From Aliagarivorans marinus DSM 23064 (GTDB lineage: Bacteria > Pseudomonadota > Gammaproteobacteria > Enterobacterales > Celerinatantimonadaceae): a stretch of 64,000 bases of DNA. Where the stretch lies: contig NZ_KE386907.1 of the NCBI RefSeq assembly GCF_000429485.1, positions 319,096 through 383,095 on the forward strand, given 5' to 3'. This document shows, piece by piece, positions 51,874 through 60,631 of this stretch. Position 1 is the stretch's first letter. Every line of letters starts with the position of its first letter. Position numbers and translations under genes: made by a program. The notes under the pieces were generated by a model that saw only the letters and a program-made list of their open reading frames with translations, had not been told where the DNA came from and did no database searches.

Positions 51874-52943
51874 TAACCAACCATAGTCCAGTCTAGCGGT
51901 GTGCCAGCCGCAAAATCTTTGGTTGCAACTCGTCCCAAAACCTCTTCCCAATAACGGGGGGCTAGCCCTAGGCCTGGTCTAACAACCTTAAGGTTTTGTT
52001 CACTCAGTGCCTCTCCTTGTTTAACATCTTGAGCAATATAGATAGAGCGTCGGTAACGTTTAGCATCAGCCTCGGCTTGAGTACCACCGTATACGACATT
52101 ACCTATGGCTTGGTGAGCTGTTTTGCATTCTCTTACCAATGCGGCCATCTCATCTGGCTCCATTGAAAACGCGGCATCAACCCCGCCAGCGCTGCGATCT
52201 ATAACAAAGTGCTTTTCAATCACTGTAGCTCCCAGTGCGACTGATGCGACACTTGCACCTATGCCTTGGGTATGGTCAGACAATCCAACTAAACAGCCAA
52301 AACTCTGTCGCATATGTGGAATGGTTGCCAAATTAGTGTTCGTCGATGCGGCAGGGTAAGTACTCGTGCACTTGAGGAGAATGATTTGGTTGTTCCCTTC
52401 CCCTCGAATACAAGCAACCGCCTCTTCAACCTCACCAAGCGTAGCCATACCTGTCGACAAGATTACTGGTTTCCCTTGCTGAGCGACGTAACGTAGGAGT
52501 GGTATATCATTGTTTTCGAAGGATGCGATTTTATAGCATGGAACATCAAGCTTACTGAGCATATCCACCGCAGCCTTATCAAATGGCGAGCTGAACGCAA
52601 CTAGGCCGAGTGAGCGAGCATAATCAAACAGCGCTTTGTGCCATTCGTAGGGGGTGGCGGCCTCTTGGTACAAGCTGTGAAGAGTGCGCCCATGCCAAAG
52701 GCTATCTTGTTCGTTAATGACGAACTCCTCTCGTTCGACATTCAGAGTCAGGCTGTCAGCGGTGTAACTTTGCAGTTTGATAGCATCGACCCCAGCATCT
52801 GCTGCAGCTTTGACCATTTGCTTGGCAAGCTCAAAGTTCTGTTGGTGATTACCTGATAACTCAGCGATCACGAACGGCGGGCTGTTATCGTCAATAACAT
52901 TGCCATCAATGCTAATAGGATCCATATTACTACTCGTATGCAT
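51873..52943 (-). CDS. pseI: Pseudaminic acid synthase
   Basis: PseI condenses the released sugar with phosphoenolpyruvate to make pseudaminic acid. The 356-residue protein has the NeuB-type barrel (FVIAELSGNHQQNFELAK, AIKLQSYTADSLTLN, KPVILSTGMATLGEVEEAV, LSDHTQGIGAS) and a C-terminal antifreeze-like (SAF) domain (LSEQNLKVVRPGLGL). Two ATGs, six codons apart, are possible; the second has GAG 7 bases before it. It is the first gene of the 8-kb minus-strand operon. Confidence 0.94.
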   Translation of the reverse strand: MHTSSNMDPISIDGNVIDDNSPPFVIAELSGNHQQNFELAKQMVKAAADAGVDAIKLQSYTADSLTLNVEREEFVINEQDSLWHGRTLHSLYQEAATPYEWHKALFDYARSLGLVAFSSPFDKAAVDMLSKLDVPCYKIASFENNDIPLLRYVAQQGKPVILSTGMATLGEVEEAVACIRGEGNNQIILLKCTSTYPAASTNTNLATIPHMRQSFGCLVGLSDHTQGIGASVASVALGATVIEKHFVIDRSAGGVDAAFSMEPDEMAALVRECKTAHQAIGNVVYGGTQAEADAKRYRRSIYIAQDVKQGEALSEQNLKVVRPGLGLAPRYWEEVLGRVATKDFAAGTPLDWTMVG

Positions 52944-53212
52944 ACATTTGCCGTTACTAGAGCAATTTTCGTTCCTAAAATCAATCGATTACTAGCGCAG
53001 GTCTGAGCTGAGCATCTAACTGCTCAAAGTTGGAGCGATATTAGAATTAGGCGTGATTTTTGCTTTAGTTTCGGCAACTAAAAACCATGACTCGCTTAGC
53101 CATTACGTCAAGTTTATGACACAACGGGGTGTCGTAGGCCGACAGAAATTGACACAACGTCAAAACGCGGTGGCTAAAGTGGTCACTCATAACATAAGGA
53201 TTACACATTCCC

Positions 53213-53617
53213 ATGTCGGATATAAACATTGCAGATCTCATGCGTCAGTCGGCAAAAGATGCGTCAGACTTCGCGTTACAGGAGTATTCCATTGAGCTCA
53301 ACGGCTCTCTTGAGAGCGTGGCGTTGGTATCCGCGCTAGTTCAAAAGCTAAACACTGCGTCGCTAGATGACCAACAGCTATTCACCCTTTCCTACATGTT
53401 TGGCGCATACCTCGGTGAGGTATATATTCGTGAACTACAGGGGGCGTGGCTTTACGAGGAAGAAACGGAAGATGAGCCACCACAAACATTCTTAGTGAAC
53501 GGCGAGTACAAGATCGCGTTCCCAAGCAAGGTGTATCACGCGCTCGTTGGTAGCGACTCTCAAGAATTGGATGAGTATTTTTGCGAACTTCTAGCAGCAC
53601 ACAAAGAGATGCAATGA
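53213..53617 (+). CDS. Hypothetical small protein
   Basis: This is a 134-residue acidic, soluble protein that I do not recognise with certainty. The central part FTLSYMFGAYLGEVYIREL is amphipathic, and the sequence then runs LQGAWLYEEE, a pattern seen in several uncharacterised small cytosolic families such as DUF3806. No signal peptide or membrane segment is seen. It lies alone on the + strand between the divergent pseI operon and the convergent maf gene. AAGGA lies 12 bases before the ATG, slightly far. Its position suggests a link to the flagellar glycan locus, but nothing in the sequence shows a function. Confidence 0.7.
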   Translation: MSDINIADLMRQSAKDASDFALQEYSIELNGSLESVALVSALVQKLNTASLDDQQLFTLSYMFGAYLGEVYIRELQGAWLYEEETEDEPPQTFLVNGEYKIAFPSKVYHALVGSDSQELDEYFCELLAAHKEMQ

Positions 53618-53625
53618 GAACATAG

Positions 53626-53650
53626 CAAAAAGCCCTCATTGCGAGGGCTT
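53626..53650 (-). terminator. Rho-independent terminator after maf
   Basis: The stem AAGCCCTC/GAGGGCTT with a 5-base loop is followed on the minus strand by TTTTTGC. It ends the fliD-fliS-fliT-maf transcript. The opposite side has only a weak T-run, so it may also help the converging + strand gene. Confidence 0.8.
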
Positions 53651-53669
53651 AAATATAACAACGTTAACT

Positions 53670-56525
53670 CTAGTTGTTAAACCCTAGGAGCAAAGTGTTA
53701 TCCAGATCTCCATAATGTTCTATGTAAAAATCTCTCATTTCTCTTAGATATTCACGCCAAACCACGACTCCCTCAGAAAATCGTATCATACACTCTTGCT
53801 CGTTCTCGCTAGAGAAAGCTAAACGAGTAAGATAACTCATGGAGAATGAAGCAGAGCCTCTATTAAGAACAAAAAACAAAGAGCTAATGTCAGAAGAACT
53901 GTTTTGCAAAATTTCGTTGTGCTGAGCGATCAAATCTAGAACCTGGCTCCATGATTCACACTCCACGCTCCAAAGTTCCTCTAGCTTATCATAGTGCGTT
54001 AGGTAATGATCTTTAATGTAATTAACATCATATTCGTCAACTATACTTGGGTTAATCCGATCATAGGCTTGATTTTTTATCAACTCTAAAAAACCGGCTT
54101 TATCAACAACATCATTTACAAGCAGCACATTTTCTGGGCGGAGTGGTACCGTTCCTTCAATAAAAGCACCATCACTGGTGTTGTAACACTCCACTCCCTT
54201 CTCTTCAGCTAGGGTTTGCCCCATGACTTCTGCAGCAAATTTGAACTCATGCTTAGTAAACACGTAATCAGTAAAGTTACCCGGAACCCTAAAACCTGTG
54301 CCATGTGCGCTGTAGTTATATAGCTGTTTTCCGTCTGCCTTATAGTAAGCTGAATGCCGGCTATGGTGACTGTCAGGATCTTTAAAACCTAAATCCACAC
54401 CGAACAAATAGATTTGCTTGAACCCTAGTTTGAGAACAGAAGCCAATGCACAGTTGGATACTGTAGGATAAGAGTAATAAATGCCTTGAAACTTCTTGAA
54501 AGACGGTTTGATGGCATTATATGTTGCAGTGGATGCTTCGCCTAGCTTCATTCCAAGATAACAATCATCAAAAAGCTCTACCACATTGGGATGCACGCCA
54601 CATACAGATAGTAAAGCTATCTGCTTTAACCACTTTCTGTCTGGAACTTGAGAAATCCATTGAGCAGTTGCATTGGTTTGCTCGACTTCCGCATGGAAAT
54701 CGGGCTTTATACCAAGATTATACAGTGCTTTTAAACTCGTACCACAGGATACAATGATAGCTTTGTTCTGGTTACTCCTAATGACATCAATACAATTATC
54801 GATGGAAGGTCCATTCCCAATAACGAAAACAGGTGTTTCTGCAACTAACTTTTCAACTTGTTCAGACTTGTCCTTGAGCATTAGGTAACACTTATCTCTA
54901 AAGCAAGCATTAGTATGTGTGATATTGTAGAAACAATGGTCAAAATATTCACTTATGTTTAAAAAAACTTTCAGTTGCTCGCGAGTGTTTTTTAGGCTTT
55001 CGGCCATTGATTGACTGTAGTAACCAACAAAGAAAAATGTATAGGACAAGATATGCATGCCAGAAAACTGAAAGCGACGATGAATGTCTTTGTACATATT
55101 GGTACCATCATCACCGATATTGAGATACAGATTGCTCTCGGACTCCTCCGCACGTTTCATTATCTCAGCCCAATCTATCAGCATTAGTGATGCGAAAAAA
55201 AAGTCCCAACTCGGTTCATAGAGTATAAAATTATCTACCTGATAGTCTAACAAGATCCTCTCTGTATAGTACCCCATTCCCAAACCATACATGATGAATG
55301 ATGGTACCTTCTTAGGAACCTGAGAAGAAACATCGGGTAAAGATTGAACTAGGTCTCTCAACCTATCTGAGTATTCAAAATGAATAAACGGGCTAGGTTT
55401 ACGAAAAACCTTTCTGGCATCCAAGGTATCCATCCGAGGAGAGCGACAATAGTAATCAAAGTACTCTGAATATTCTTTAACAGCATCATATATTACATGA
55501 ACAGCACCAGTACGAATATTGAATAAATTTGGATTCCCATTCGGTTGTGAAAACAAACACCACTCTTCGCTATCGTATGACTCAAAAGCTTCTGCTATTG
55601 AAGGAAAAGAGGTTTTAAAAGCAGCCAAGTTTTTCTGAAGACGGCTTTTATAACTAGCTACCTTACGGGGTAAGGAGTAATCAGTCTCATCGTTTAAGTA
55701 GTGCGCCAAAGAGTTTTCACATTCAAAATGTCGGTCCTCATCAGCAGCCGTCCAGCTTGCCTTTGAAGACTCAGCTAGGGAGAAATGCCCCGTAGCAAGA
55801 CCAAACTCTAAAGTATTGAAGGCCGCATAGTTGTAGTGGCGGTATAGGACAAAATGACTAACAGAACTCGTATCACACCAATCAACCAACGCATGGTTGT
55901 TTGCGACACCTTCCTCACCAACGATAAAATCTAAAGCACATCCAGTGTTTGACACTCTTCTCAACACATCTTGCCATTTCCCCCCATATAGAGAGCAGTG
56001 CAGCAAATCTAAAGAAGGCTCAACAATCAGCACCCGCTTCCACGGTTTTAACGCAAGTAGTTTAGGTATATGTAAACCAAGGCCACACCCCAAGATCACC
56101 AAAGTATCAGAGTCGTCGGAGAGTGGTGCATAGCGCTCGGCTAGCGCTGGAATATACTCGTTTACAAGAGCGCCGGGCTTACTCAGATCCATATTGGCTT
56201 CTGGATACTTTTCGGAGCAATCAACACGCAAAGCCCTTTGAGAAAAACGTTCAACCTGAGCGGTAACCTGCTTTTCGGGATTGCTGTGGTATAAGCAAGT
56301 TCCTTTAAGGTAGTTACTTATATTGACGTGGCGTGTTTTGGTAATTACTGGTGAGTGCTCTTGAAGTTGGTGACTACCAACAGCAGAAGCTAAATCAGTA
56401 GAAAGTTGACTAAGCGCGTTAATGTTCTGTTGGAAGCTGCGTTTGATAAAACCAGAAAATTGCTGCTCAAGTTCCTGTTGGCGAGCCTCATCAGAGTGAA
56501 GCTGGGCATTTACACTGTTTAGCAT
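53670..56525 (-). CDS. maf: Maf-family flagellin glycosyltransferase
   Basis: This is a 951-residue motility-associated factor. The middle of the protein has the DUF115 (MptE-like) core VFVIGNGPSIDNCIDVI, VSCGTSLKALYNLGIKPDFH and IYLFGVDLGFKDPDSHHS. The N-terminal half holds a second Rossmann-like module (TLVILGCGLGLHIPKLLAL), and helical regions lie on both sides. Maf proteins transfer pseudaminic or legionaminic acid from the CMP form to Ser/Thr of flagellin before export. The gene is AT-rich against its neighbours. It follows the fliT-like gene by 12 bp, so it is made together with flagellar export and cap proteins. Confidence 0.92.
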   Translation of the reverse strand: MLNSVNAQLHSDEARQQELEQQFSGFIKRSFQQNINALSQLSTDLASAVGSHQLQEHSPVITKTRHVNISNYLKGTCLYHSNPEKQVTAQVERFSQRALRVDCSEKYPEANMDLSKPGALVNEYIPALAERYAPLSDDSDTLVILGCGLGLHIPKLLALKPWKRVLIVEPSLDLLHCSLYGGKWQDVLRRVSNTGCALDFIVGEEGVANNHALVDWCDTSSVSHFVLYRHYNYAAFNTLEFGLATGHFSLAESSKASWTAADEDRHFECENSLAHYLNDETDYSLPRKVASYKSRLQKNLAAFKTSFPSIAEAFESYDSEEWCLFSQPNGNPNLFNIRTGAVHVIYDAVKEYSEYFDYYCRSPRMDTLDARKVFRKPSPFIHFEYSDRLRDLVQSLPDVSSQVPKKVPSFIMYGLGMGYYTERILLDYQVDNFILYEPSWDFFFASLMLIDWAEIMKRAEESESNLYLNIGDDGTNMYKDIHRRFQFSGMHILSYTFFFVGYYSQSMAESLKNTREQLKVFLNISEYFDHCFYNITHTNACFRDKCYLMLKDKSEQVEKLVAETPVFVIGNGPSIDNCIDVIRSNQNKAIIVSCGTSLKALYNLGIKPDFHAEVEQTNATAQWISQVPDRKWLKQIALLSVCGVHPNVVELFDDCYLGMKLGEASTATYNAIKPSFKKFQGIYYSYPTVSNCALASVLKLGFKQIYLFGVDLGFKDPDSHHSRHSAYYKADGKQLYNYSAHGTGFRVPGNFTDYVFTKHEFKFAAEVMGQTLAEEKGVECYNTSDGAFIEGTVPLRPENVLLVNDVVDKAGFLELIKNQAYDRINPSIVDEYDVNYIKDHYLTHYDKLEELWSVECESWSQVLDLIAQHNEILQNSSSDISSLFFVLNRGSASFSMSYLTRLAFSSENEQECMIRFSEGVVVWREYLREMRDFYIEHYGDLDNTLLLGFNN

Positions 56526-56537
56526 GAACTGCTCTTC

Positions 56538-56858
56538 TTATTTTGAATTTTGATTGTAGAAGGCTGAGATTTTTCGCCCTCGCTGGATCGTACCAAGCTG
56601 TTTAGCCAGCGACTCTTTCTGGCTTTCGCAATGATGGCTGAATGACTTTAGCGCATCGGCATGTTCACGAAGTGTTTGCTTTTGATCATCGCGAAGTTCT
56701 TCAGAGTTACCGAAAAACTGCTCCAACACTAACTGGTGCTCTTGAAGTAAGCCATCTAGCTCAGCTTGATCAACGGTGTCTTTTTCCAAGTGCGCTTTGA
56801 TGTTATCTAACAACTGACGACAACTTTTGATTAGGCGCTCAAACTGTTGATCAAGCAT
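56538..56858 (-). CDS. FliT-like flagellar chaperone
   Basis: This is a 106-residue helical, highly charged protein with long coiled-coil propensity. Its size and place (fliS, then this gene, then maf) fit the FliT class of chaperones for the cap protein FliD. Sequence similarity to E. coli FliT is weak, so the call rests mainly on context and helical make-up. It starts 2 bp after the fliS stop. Confidence 0.65.
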   Translation of the reverse strand: MLDQQFERLIKSCRQLLDNIKAHLEKDTVDQAELDGLLQEHQLVLEQFFGNSEELRDDQKQTLREHADALKSFSHHCESQKESLAKQLGTIQRGRKISAFYNQNSK

Positions 56859-56860
56859 GG

Positions 56861-57274
56861 CTAGCCCTGACGAAGCTGTTCAGCTTCGCGCTTGGCGGAT
56901 TCTGGGATTTGGTCCCAAGCAGTCTTAATCGGTAGGAAAATCTGAATCACTTCCTCTACTCTCTCTGCGCTGTTAGATAGCGAAGCTTCAGAGATAAGTT
57001 CAAGCATGTAGTTATAGAGGTCTTGGAGATTTTGAGCGATTTCACCTCCTTTTTCGTGATCCAGCGTATCTCGAAGGGAAGTGATGATAGAGGTAGCCTT
57101 TGCTAGTGGCTTGCCCTTATTGGCTACGTCGTTTCGTTCCAGGCAACCTTTGGCCACCGATAAGTTCTCTAATACCGCTTGCATCAACAATTGGGTGATC
57201 TGGTGCGGATCAGCGGTACTAATCTGATCTTTGATTCCCACCTGACGGTACTGGTTAATACCATGCTTATACAT
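56861..57274 (-). CDS. fliS: Flagellin export chaperone FliS
   Basis: FliS binds the flagellin C-terminus and stops polymerisation in the cytosol. The 137-residue helical protein starts MYKHGINQYRQVGIKDQIS and contains DPHQITQLLMQAVLENL, YNYMLELI and the four-helix pattern of the family. The ATG was chosen over an in-frame TTG two codons upstream, because AGGA lies 7 bases before the ATG. Confidence 0.93.
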   Translation of the reverse strand: MYKHGINQYRQVGIKDQISTADPHQITQLLMQAVLENLSVAKGCLERNDVANKGKPLAKATSIITSLRDTLDHEKGGEIAQNLQDLYNYMLELISEASLSNSAERVEEVIQIFLPIKTAWDQIPESAKREAEQLRQG

Positions 57275-57338
57275 GCTCAATTCCTATCGTTTCTTAAAAT
57301 CTATTTATAGTCGTTTTTATAACTTAACTTACTATCGC

Positions 57339-58850
57339 CTAACCTAAGTTGGCGTACAACCAGCTCATCTGGCTGTTCATTTGCCCCATGGTTACATCGA
57401 ACGCGGTGTATTTTGCGCGCAAGGTTTTCTCATAGTCAGCCATTCTTTCGTCAAGGGCAAGCTGAGCCTGCTCTACTCGCTTGATCTCTGCTTTAGTCGA
57501 GTCTTCACGAGTTTCCAGAATACCGCCAGTTTGCTCAAAACTTTCTACGAACCCGTAGAAGGTGTCTACAATTCCACCCTCTCCGGCAAAAATCTCGCCC
57601 AGAGCATTCTGGTCTTCTTCAATCCACTTACGCAGCTCACTTTCGTTGACGGTGAGCTGTGCATCACCCATATCACCACCCGACTCGGCGCTAGACCAGC
57701 GTATACCCAACGCATAGAACGTAATAACCCGCTCTGGATCATCGGGGTGTGCAAACCCCGTTGTTGCCATTCGGCCCAATGAATTCTTCATCGAACGGAA
57801 CATCGCATCGCCACTTAGCGCTTTACGATCGCTCTCGTCACCTTCCACCACCGCTTCCGGCTTACTGTATTTCTCTAGCTCAGAGATAACTTTGTTGTAG
57901 GCATTAACAAAGTCGCGAACGTTCTGAACAGCAGCATCATCATCAGATTGAATCTCAAGGGTGCTGGGCTCGGTAGTCTCCGAGCGAACGGTGATATCGA
58001 TACCGGAGATAACTTCTTTAAAGGTATTAGTGTTGCTGGTCGCGCGGATACCATTTACTTCAATGATGGCGTCTTGGGCATCTTTGGTCACCGCCAAACC
58101 ACCGATTAATCCGTCCAGAGTAGCGTCTGCAGCGCCAGTGTTGGTTACCGTCAGATTATTGGCATTCCCCAGCTCGTCAACACCGGTTTTCTCAGAGTCG
58201 AGAACCAATTGGGAGCCACTTTCGGTATTGATGATGTTGGCACTTACCCCAAAGTTCTCAGTTTCGCTGTTGATCGCCTCACGCAACTGCCGAAGAGTCA
58301 TGCCTGCAGTAACGTCTACGGTGAAGGTTTCTTCGTCATCACCGCTACCAGCGGAAAAAGTAAGTTGGGTATCGACATCGCTTACTACCGTAGAATCACT
58401 TTCTAAAATTGTACTGCCGGTCAAACGAGAGCCTTGCGCTACTTGTTCGACATGCACGTCATAGGTACCGTTAGCTACCCGACTGTTCATCGACACATCG
58501 AACGGACCGTTGTAGCCACTTTCGGTTTCGGTCGATGACTCTGTCGAGTTGTCGCTATCTTCGTCCTCATCATCATCTTCAACTGAGCCTGCAACTCGAC
58601 TGGCAATCTGACCATCCACCAGCGCCATGCGAGGGAAGAACTGATTGCTGTTTTTAGCTTTATCCAGTTGGGATAAGAACGAGCTCATTGCAGATTTGAC
58701 TGCACCTACAGCAGACAGCGTTACATCTAGGGTTTCTTTTTGCTCGTCAAGGCGAGCTTGTTGGGGAACTCGCCTCGCCTCGATTGACACTTCAATCAAG
58801 GCTTCCAGGTCTAAGCCACTACCGATACCTGCTGCGGTGATGCCAGTCAT
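57339..58850 (-). CDS. fliD: Flagellar cap protein FliD
   Basis: FliD is the filament cap needed for flagellin assembly. This protein is 503 residues, in the family range. The N-terminal domain starts GITAAGIGSGLDLEALIEVS, the typical FliD start. The middle has a low-complexity acidic insert of Asp, Glu, Ser and Thr (DDDEDEDSDNSTESSTETES) near residue 100, an unusual feature likely exposed on the cap. The C-terminal helices end GQMNSQMSWLYANLG. It follows flaG by 32 bp. Confidence 0.94.
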   Translation of the reverse strand: MTGITAAGIGSGLDLEALIEVSIEARRVPQQARLDEQKETLDVTLSAVGAVKSAMSSFLSQLDKAKNSNQFFPRMALVDGQIASRVAGSVEDDDEDEDSDNSTESSTETESGYNGPFDVSMNSRVANGTYDVHVEQVAQGSRLTGSTILESDSTVVSDVDTQLTFSAGSGDDEETFTVDVTAGMTLRQLREAINSETENFGVSANIINTESGSQLVLDSEKTGVDELGNANNLTVTNTGAADATLDGLIGGLAVTKDAQDAIIEVNGIRATSNTNTFKEVISGIDITVRSETTEPSTLEIQSDDDAAVQNVRDFVNAYNKVISELEKYSKPEAVVEGDESDRKALSGDAMFRSMKNSLGRMATTGFAHPDDPERVITFYALGIRWSSAESGGDMGDAQLTVNESELRKWIEEDQNALGEIFAGEGGIVDTFYGFVESFEQTGGILETREDSTKAEIKRVEQAQLALDERMADYEKTLRAKYTAFDVTMGQMNSQMSWLYANLG

Positions 58851-58882
58851 AATTCATTTACCTTGTTATCGTACTGCTAGTC

Positions 58883-59353
58883 TTATACCAGTTGGTCAAC
58901 AAACAACCCCGTAGCTTCGCCGATTGCATCTTGAAAATTACTCAGACGCTGCTGCAGTTCGCGGAACTCTTCGCTAGGGATCTCTCTAATAAGTTCATCG
59001 GTCGATCGGTTGAAAACTGAAGTGAAAAGCTCACCATTTCTGTCATCAACAACAAACTTCACGTCCCGATTCTGGGCTTCCAAGATCTGATTTAGCGAAT
59101 CAACCGATTCCTGAACCGACTCTCGGTCATCTTGCAGTTGCTCACGTTGCTGCTCTCGAAGTTGTTGAACCTCTTTAAGCTGTTCTTGATCGCTGACACG
59201 CGGCTGTCTGCTAACCTGCTCATTATTAAGCAAGTTTTGCGCCTGATTTTCTCTAGCGGCAGACTGAGTGGTATTTGTGGAGGGCGAGCTGGACGAGGGC
59301 AACAAGCCGTTGGCGTTTCCCGCACCTACGATTGAGTTAACATTGTTCTCCAT
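58883..59353 (-). CDS. flaG: FlaG family protein
   Basis: FlaG is a small flagellar protein found next to the flagellin and FliD genes; loss changes filament length in relatives. This 156-residue version has a Ser/Asn/Gln-rich N-terminus and the conserved C-terminal domain (VKFVVDDRNGELFTSVFNRS, then LIREIPSEEFRELQQRL). The ribosome-binding region (TTAGGAGTCTTAGG) lies directly before the ATG and has 8 bases complementary to the candidate small RNA described below. Confidence 0.88.
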   Translation of the reverse strand: MENNVNSIVGAGNANGLLPSSSSPSTNTTQSAARENQAQNLLNNEQVSRQPRVSDQEQLKEVQQLREQQREQLQDDRESVQESVDSLNQILEAQNRDVKFVVDDRNGELFTSVFNRSTDELIREIPSEEFRELQQRLSNFQDAIGEATGLFVDQLV

Positions 59354-59376
59354 CCTAAGACTCCTAAAACGTAAAG

Positions 59377-59404
59377 AGCCACACCTATCAGTATAAGTGT
59401 GGCT
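59377..59404 (-). terminator. Partial terminator between flagellin B and flaG
   Basis: The stem AGCCACAC/GTGTGGCT with a 12-base loop is followed on the minus strand by CTTTACGTTTT, a weak T-run. It lies about 35 bp past the flagellin stop. It probably ends most flagellin transcripts while letting some read into flaG. Confidence 0.6.
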
Positions 59405-59436
59405 GCATAGTTATTCTATTTGTCCTGACGATTTGC

Positions 59437-60252
59437 TTATACGAGCGCCAGAGCAGCCTGTGGACGTTGGTTCGCCTGAGCCAAAATAGAAGTACTGGTT
59501 TGCTGCAAAATCTGTGACTGAGTCAGCTTAGCAGTTTCAACAGCGAAGTCAGTATCTTTGATACGTGAACGTGCGCCGCTCATGTTCTCAGAGATATTGG
59601 ACAGGTTACGAATGGTAGATTCAAAACGGTTTTGAATCGCACCCAAGCTGGCACGCTCTTGATCGATGCTTTTGAGCGCAGAATCAATCATCGCCATTGC
59701 AGCACTTGCGCCTGCAGCTGAGGTCACTGACGCGTTGGTAATACCAAGGCCAGACTGAGTTACAGAAGTACCAATTGCCACTGTGATGTTCTCACCAGCA
59801 TTCGCACCCACCAAGAAGCTAGCACTGTAGCTACCGTCAAGCAGGTTAGTACCACCGAAGTTAGTGGTAGTACCTACACGGCTAATTTCTGCTTTCAGTT
59901 GAGAAACTTCGGCTTGCAGAGCCAAACGGTCGTCAGTGTTGTTCACACCGTCTTGAGATTGAACCGCAAGAACACGCATACGCTGAAGCATGTTGGTTAC
60001 TTCATCCATCGCGCCTTCGGCGGTTTGGGCTACTGAGATGCCATCTTGAGCATTCATAACAGCACGATCAAGACCTTGGATCTGTGAAGTCATACGGTTA
60101 GAGATTTGCAGACCTGCAGCATCATCTTTCGCACTGTTAATGCGGAAACCAGATGAAAGACGCTGATAAGCAGTGTCCAGGTTGTTGCCAGAGTTGAACA
60201 GCTGGCGTTGTGCGTTCAGTGACGACACATTGGTATTGACAACTAATGCCAT
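59437..60252 (-). CDS. flaB: Flagellin (flaB position)
   Basis: This is a compact 271-residue flagellin with the conserved D0/D1 helices at both ends ([19 protein letters not shown] and [16 protein letters not shown]-terminal [19 protein letters not shown]) and almost no D2/D3 insert. The middle is rich in Thr, Ser and Ala ([20 protein letters not shown]), where pseudaminic acid is usually attached. The C-terminus ends QAALALV, one residue short of the usual LLG/LLR ending. It is transcribed from a sigma-28 promoter, with a leader of about 138 nt that holds repeated GGTTCAA and a strong ribosome-binding site. The symbol follows the Shewanella order. Confidence 0.96.
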   Translation of the reverse strand: MALVVNTNVSSLNAQRQLFNSGNNLDTAYQRLSSGFRINSAKDDAAGLQISNRMTSQIQGLDRAVMNAQDGISVAQTAEGAMDEVTNMLQRMRVLAVQSQDGVNNTDDRLALQAEVSQLKAEISRVGTTTNFGGTNLLDGSYSASFLVGANAGENITVAIGTSVTQSGLGITNASVTSAAGASAAMAMIDSALKSIDQERASLGAIQNRFESTIRNLSNISENMSGARSRIKDTDFAVETAKLTQSQILQQTSTSILAQANQRPQAALALV

Positions 60253-60255
60253 AAT

Positions 60256-60270
60256 TTGAGCCTCCTAAGA
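60256..60270 (+). repeat. 15-nt element covering the flagellin B ribosome-binding site
   Basis: The bases TTGAGCCTCCTAAGA occur here and again, in the same orientation, within the candidate small RNA at 60750-60764. On the minus strand the copy here is TCTTAGGAGGCTCAA, the ribosome-binding site, ending 3 bases before the flagellin ATG. A chance 15-base match between two such short regions is very unlikely. Confidence 0.9.
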
Positions 60271-60285
60271 TTCGCTCAACCTGTT

Positions 60286-60355
60286 TTGAACCTATACAAG
60301 CTGAGCTAAAAACCATCCTAAGTTGTTGAACCCTTGGCATTGAACCTGTGCCAAG
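60286..60355 (-). repeat. Three GGTTCAA repeats and a hairpin in the flagellin B leader
   Basis: The leader holds GGTTCAA three times on the mRNA strand (complement TTGAACC at 60286, 60326 and 60340). The third lies in the loop of a hairpin (stem CTTGGCA/TGCCAAG at 60333-60355). The loop of the terminator of the candidate small RNA reads ATTGAACC, a perfect complement of seven bases of these repeats. The repeats are absent from the leader of the other flagellin. Confidence 0.7.
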
Positions 60356-60396
60356 ACAACTTTTAATGGACCAAAGTTGTAGTAACTTCGTTCTCT

Positions 60397-60423
60397 TTAA
60401 CGGCCAGTAAAACCAGAGCTTTA
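60397..60423 (-). promoter_or_regulatory. Sigma-28 promoter of flagellin B
   Basis: On the minus strand TAAAGCTC, 11 bases, then GCCGTTAA fit the sigma-28 consensus (TAAAGTTT-N11-GCCGATAA) with perfect spacing and an almost perfect -10. The start is expected near 60390, giving a leader of about 138 nt. The other flagellin has the same -10. Confidence 0.88.
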
Positions 60424-60604
60424 GGAAAAATTCGAAAAAAGCGGAAAAAACTTGCCGCTTTTGGGGTGGAGGAGGCAACAACGCCCTGCTGACAAGGGCT
60501 CAGCGAGTATGGACAACTAGCAATCGGCAGTCATTGCTGCCATAATTTAGGTGTTTTTTCGCGCAATCAGGCATTTTGAAGTGCCAAAAAACTGTTATTC
60601 ATTG

Positions 60605-60621
60605 TTGGCACACGCTTTGCT
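60605..60621 (+). promoter_or_regulatory. Perfect sigma-54 promoter on the + strand between the flagellins
   Basis: TTGGCACACGCTTTGCT matches the sigma-54 consensus YTGGCAC-N5-TTGCW in every position with the exact GG-N10-GC spacing. It points to the right, opposite to both flagellins, where no protein gene follows. The start is expected near 60632. FlrC or FlrA with sigma-54 would drive it. Confidence 0.8.
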
Positions 60622-60631
60622 TTATATTTAG

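Noticed and set aside
53060-53080. Possible sigma-54 promoter for the pseI operon
   Set aside because: The best match (TGGTTTTTAGTTGCC) has 9 bases between GG and GC, one short of the required spacing.
57961-58464. Open frame antisense to fliD
   Set aside because: Composition is that of a mirrored coding sequence; fliD is complete and clear on the other strand.
60571-60586. Second sigma-54-like site, on the minus strand, that could drive flagellin B
   Set aside because: TGGCACTTCAAAATGC has 11 instead of 10 bases between GG and GC, and flagellin B already has a sigma-28 promoter with exact spacing.
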